Source of the DNA: Hyphomonadaceae bacterium
Lineage (GTDB): Bacteria > Pseudomonadota > Alphaproteobacteria > Caulobacterales > Aquidulcibacteraceae
Direction of reading: 5' to 3'
DNA length: 8,358 nt
Assembly (NCBI GenBank): GCA_003526465.1
Contig: DPWD01000374.1
Coordinates: forward strand, 1 to 8,358
Part shown: positions 7,412-8,358 of the stretch, piece by piece
How the letters are laid out: the number at the start of each line of letters is the position of its first letter
Position numbering within the stretch: the first letter of the stretch is position 1
The notes under the pieces: generated by a model
Seen by the model: only the letters and a program-made list of their open reading frames with translations
Told to the model about the DNA's origin: nothing
Databases searched by the model: none
Program-made: the position numbers and the translations under genes

Positions 7412-7427
7412 CGCTCATAGACAATCA
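7412..7427 (-). promoter_or_regulatory. Candidate operator, copy 2 (rhaD/ridA intergenic)
   Basis: On the minus strand this reads TGATTGTCTATGAGCG, differing at only two positions from the plus-strand element at 306-321 upstream of the symporter. It lies 46 bases upstream of the rhaD start and 55 bases upstream of the ridA-like start, in a 115-base divergent intergenic region. It overlaps the -35 of the candidate promoter for the RidA-like gene. Binding by the DeoR protein of this operon is inferred, not shown. Confidence 0.55.
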
Positions 7428-7446
7428 TATAGGCTCCATTTACGAT
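7418..7446 (+). promoter_or_regulatory. Candidate sigma-70-type promoter for the RidA-like lipoprotein gene
   Basis: TAGACA (7418-7423) matches the -35 consensus at five of six bases. Seventeen bases downstream TACGAT (7441-7446) matches the -10 at four of six. Transcription would start near 7453, about 29 bases before the ATG. The -35 overlaps the candidate operator at 7412-7427. No comparably good promoter was found for rhaD on the other strand. Confidence 0.4.
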
Positions 7447-7481
7447 CTCTTTCGGTCAATCTGGCGACCTGGGAAAAGGCG

Positions 7482-7937
7482 ATGCGAACAGGGGCTCTCA
7501 AGGCTACGGGTTTGGCGGCCGCGCTTGCGGCCTGCGCGACGGCGCCTTCCGTGTCGCTCTTGCGGGACCCCACCAGCGCGCCGCTGGGGCCGTATTCGCA
7601 AGCGGTGGCGGCCGGCGATTTCGTGTTTGTGTCGGGGATCGTCGCGTTTGATTCAGTCACAGGGACTTTCGCCGCGCCGGAGATCGGGGCCCAAACCACG
7701 CGAGCAATCGCCAACCTAGAATCGCTGCTTCACGCCAACGGGCTATCGCTCGACGATGTCGTCAAGACCACTGTATTTCTACGCAATGCAAGCGACATGA
7801 CAGGCATGAACGCGGTCTACGCGGAGCGCTTTAACGCCCGGCCGCCAGCGCGCACCACGGTGCCCGGCGCCGATTGGGGCAGGCCCGACATCCTAATCGA
7901 GATCGAGGCGATAGCCGTCAGACGACAGCGACGTTAA
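7482..7937 (+). CDS. RidA-family (YjgF/UK114) protein with lipoprotein signal peptide
   Basis: The 151-residue protein begins with a short signal: basic MRTGALK, a hydrophobic stretch, and a perfect lipobox LAAC with Cys18 as the lipidation site. Ala at position 19 argues for outer-membrane sorting. After a short linker comes a complete RidA domain, GPYSQAVAAGDFVFVSG (36-52), with ARTTV (123-127) and IEIEAIAVRR (139-148) near the end. R124 corresponds to E. coli RidA Arg105, and E140 probably to Glu120 with one residue inserted between. Cytosolic RidA hydrolyses reactive enamine/imine intermediates such as 2-aminoacrylate. Exported members are less understood and their substrates are unknown, so I assign no reaction here. 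A GGGAAAAGG tract precedes the ATG. The gene is divergent from rhaD and may share its control region. Confidence 0.88.
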   Translation: MRTGALKATGLAAALAACATAPSVSLLRDPTSAPLGPYSQAVAAGDFVFVSGIVAFDSVTGTFAAPEIGAQTTRAIANLESLLHANGLSLDDVVKTTVFLRNASDMTGMNAVYAERFNARPPARTTVPGADWGRPDILIEIEAIAVRRQRR

Positions 7938-8035
7938 GTTCTCAGCCAAAAGGTGACCGGCCGCGTGCACCCACCGGTGACGCGCAAGCGGGCGGCGCTC
8001 GCCAGCTCAACTATCGCTTTGTTTTTAAAGAAAAA
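7938..8035. other. Intergenic spacer with T-tracts on both strands
   Basis: No gene is seen. On the plus strand, AAGCG and CGCTT (about 7985-8020) could form a long-loop stem just before GTTTTT, a weak terminator candidate for the RidA-like gene. On the minus strand, five T's (8035-8031) directly follow the CCA end of the tRNA, and more T-rich sequence follows, consistent with 3' end formation of the tRNA transcript. Confidence 0.35.
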
Positions 8036-8110
8036 TGGTGGGCGCGGCAGGGATTGAACCTGCGACCCCTCCCGTGTGAAGGGAGTGCTCTCCCGCTGAG
8101 CTACGCGCCC
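8036..8110 (-). tRNA. tRNA-Val, anticodon CAC
   Basis: The minus strand folds into a full cloverleaf of 75 bases. It has a perfect 7-bp acceptor stem (GGGCGCG with CGCGCCC), a D-arm GCTC...GAGC, and a 5-bp anticodon stem CTCCC/GGGAG around the loop TTCACAC. The 5-base variable loop is followed by the T-arm GCAGG-TTCAATC-CCTGC. The loop gives anticodon CAC, which reads GTG (valine). Discriminator A and the CCA end are encoded in the DNA. A TTTTT tract follows at once. Confidence 0.96.
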
Positions 8111-8145
8111 GGGGACGGGTAAATCCCACCCTCCGAAGGGCGCGG

Positions 8146-8174
8146 AACATGCTGCTGGCGCTGTGACGCGTCAA
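8146..8174 (-). promoter_or_regulatory. Candidate promoter of the tRNA-Val gene
   Basis: On the minus strand TTGACG (8174-8169) is a strong alphaproteobacterial -35 element. Seventeen bases downstream CATGTT (8151-8146) is a modest -10 that keeps the A and T at positions 2-3 and the final T. The predicted start near 8139 would give a leader of roughly 30 bases before the mature tRNA 5' end. Confidence 0.45.
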
Positions 8175-8248
8175 GCGGGGTCTTGACCGCACACGGCTTC
8201 AGGTGCAATTGCGACTTGTTCGCAACTGCACAGCCCGACCGGACCACT

Positions 8249-8358
8249 TTGCCCATTCTTCTTAACAGACGCGTCTTTGCCTCCGGTGCGGCGGCCGGCC
8301 TAGCCGCCTGCGCCAAGCCGGCGCCCGCTGCCGCCTTCGTCAACGTCTACTCCGCCCG
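8249..8358 (+). CDS. Tat-type lipoprotein, probable iron(III) ABC transporter binding protein (N-terminus only)
   Basis: An open frame runs off the right edge. From a TTG at 8249 it reads LPILLNRRVFASGAAAGLAA (first residue would be Met), then C and a Pro/Ala linker, then FVNVYSA at the edge. The twin-arginine N-R-R-V-F, short hydrophobic stretch and LAAC lipobox indicate an exported, lipidated protein. 'VNVYSA' is the usual opening of the first beta strand in FbpA/FutA-type iron(III)-binding proteins, which continue with R-H-Y. The start is unsure: no ATG or GTG is in frame nearby, and in-frame TTG codons also occur at 8216 and 8183. The binding-protein identity rests on a few residues and needs the sequence beyond the window. 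Confidence 0.55.
   Translation, partial: MPILLNRRVFASGAAAGLAACAKPAPAAAFVNVYSA

Noticed and set aside
7431..7459. TTGACC on the minus strand as a -35 for rhaD
   Set aside because: The nearest TATA-like -10 (TATATG/TATGAT) is 22-24 bases away, too far for a normal sigma-70 promoter, so I did not list it.
7874..8122. 82-codon plus-strand frame reading across the tRNA
   Set aside because: Its C-terminal part (GLNLRPLPCEGSALPLSYAP) is the familiar spurious peptide produced by translating the reverse strand of a tRNA gene.
8101..8343. 80-codon minus-strand frame at the right end
   Set aside because: It overlaps the tRNA 5' end, its likely promoter and the start of the lipoprotein gene on the other strand, and has no recognisable features.
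1..8358. CRISPR arrays, insertion sequences, integrase or phage genes
   Set aside because: No repeat-spacer pattern, transposase, terminal inverted repeats or target duplications were seen. The tRNA shows no duplicated 3' end that would mark an integration site within the window.

Overview
The window is a GC-rich, gene-dense bacterial segment. Codon use, a Tat/lipobox-rich N-terminus style and family resemblances (GPH symporter, DeoR-type sugar repressor, RhaD aldolase/dehydrogenase fusion as in rhizobia) suggest an alphaproteobacterium, possibly a Caulobacterales/Hyphomonadaceae-like organism. The lineage is inference; no rRNA or other taxonomic marker is present.

Layout. The left edge (1-226, minus) holds the first 75 codons of an alpha/beta-hydrolase (HSL-type esterase). 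Divergent from it is a GPH-family sugar symporter (391-1758, plus), followed by a possible 47-residue two-helix membrane peptide (1775-1918). Converging on these is a tight three-gene minus-strand operon transcribed from about 7366 to 1940. In order, it encodes a bifunctional rhamnulose-1-phosphate aldolase/lactaldehyde dehydrogenase (rhaD type), a GH78-like alpha-L-rhamnosidase without a signal peptide, and a DeoR-family repressor. Divergent from rhaD is a RidA-family protein with a lipoprotein signal (7482-7937). A tRNA-Val(CAC) lies at 8036-8110 (minus). The right edge (about 8249-8358, plus) starts a Tat-type lipoprotein that resembles iron(III) ABC transporter binding proteins.

How it fits together. 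The core looks like an L-rhamnoside utilisation locus. The symporter would bring in a rhamnose-containing sugar, the cytoplasmic rhamnosidase would release L-rhamnose, and the RhaD fusion would cleave L-rhamnulose-1-phosphate to DHAP and L-lactaldehyde and oxidise the latter to lactate. Rhamnose isomerase and rhamnulokinase are not in the window. The DeoR protein is the likely local repressor.

The most useful new observation is a 16-base element that occurs twice, with 14 of 16 positions identical. One copy is at 306-321, between the esterase and the symporter. The other is at 7412-7427 on the minus strand, between rhaD and ridA. Both copies lie in divergent promoter regions, so this is a good candidate operator tying all four transcription units into one rhamnose regulon.
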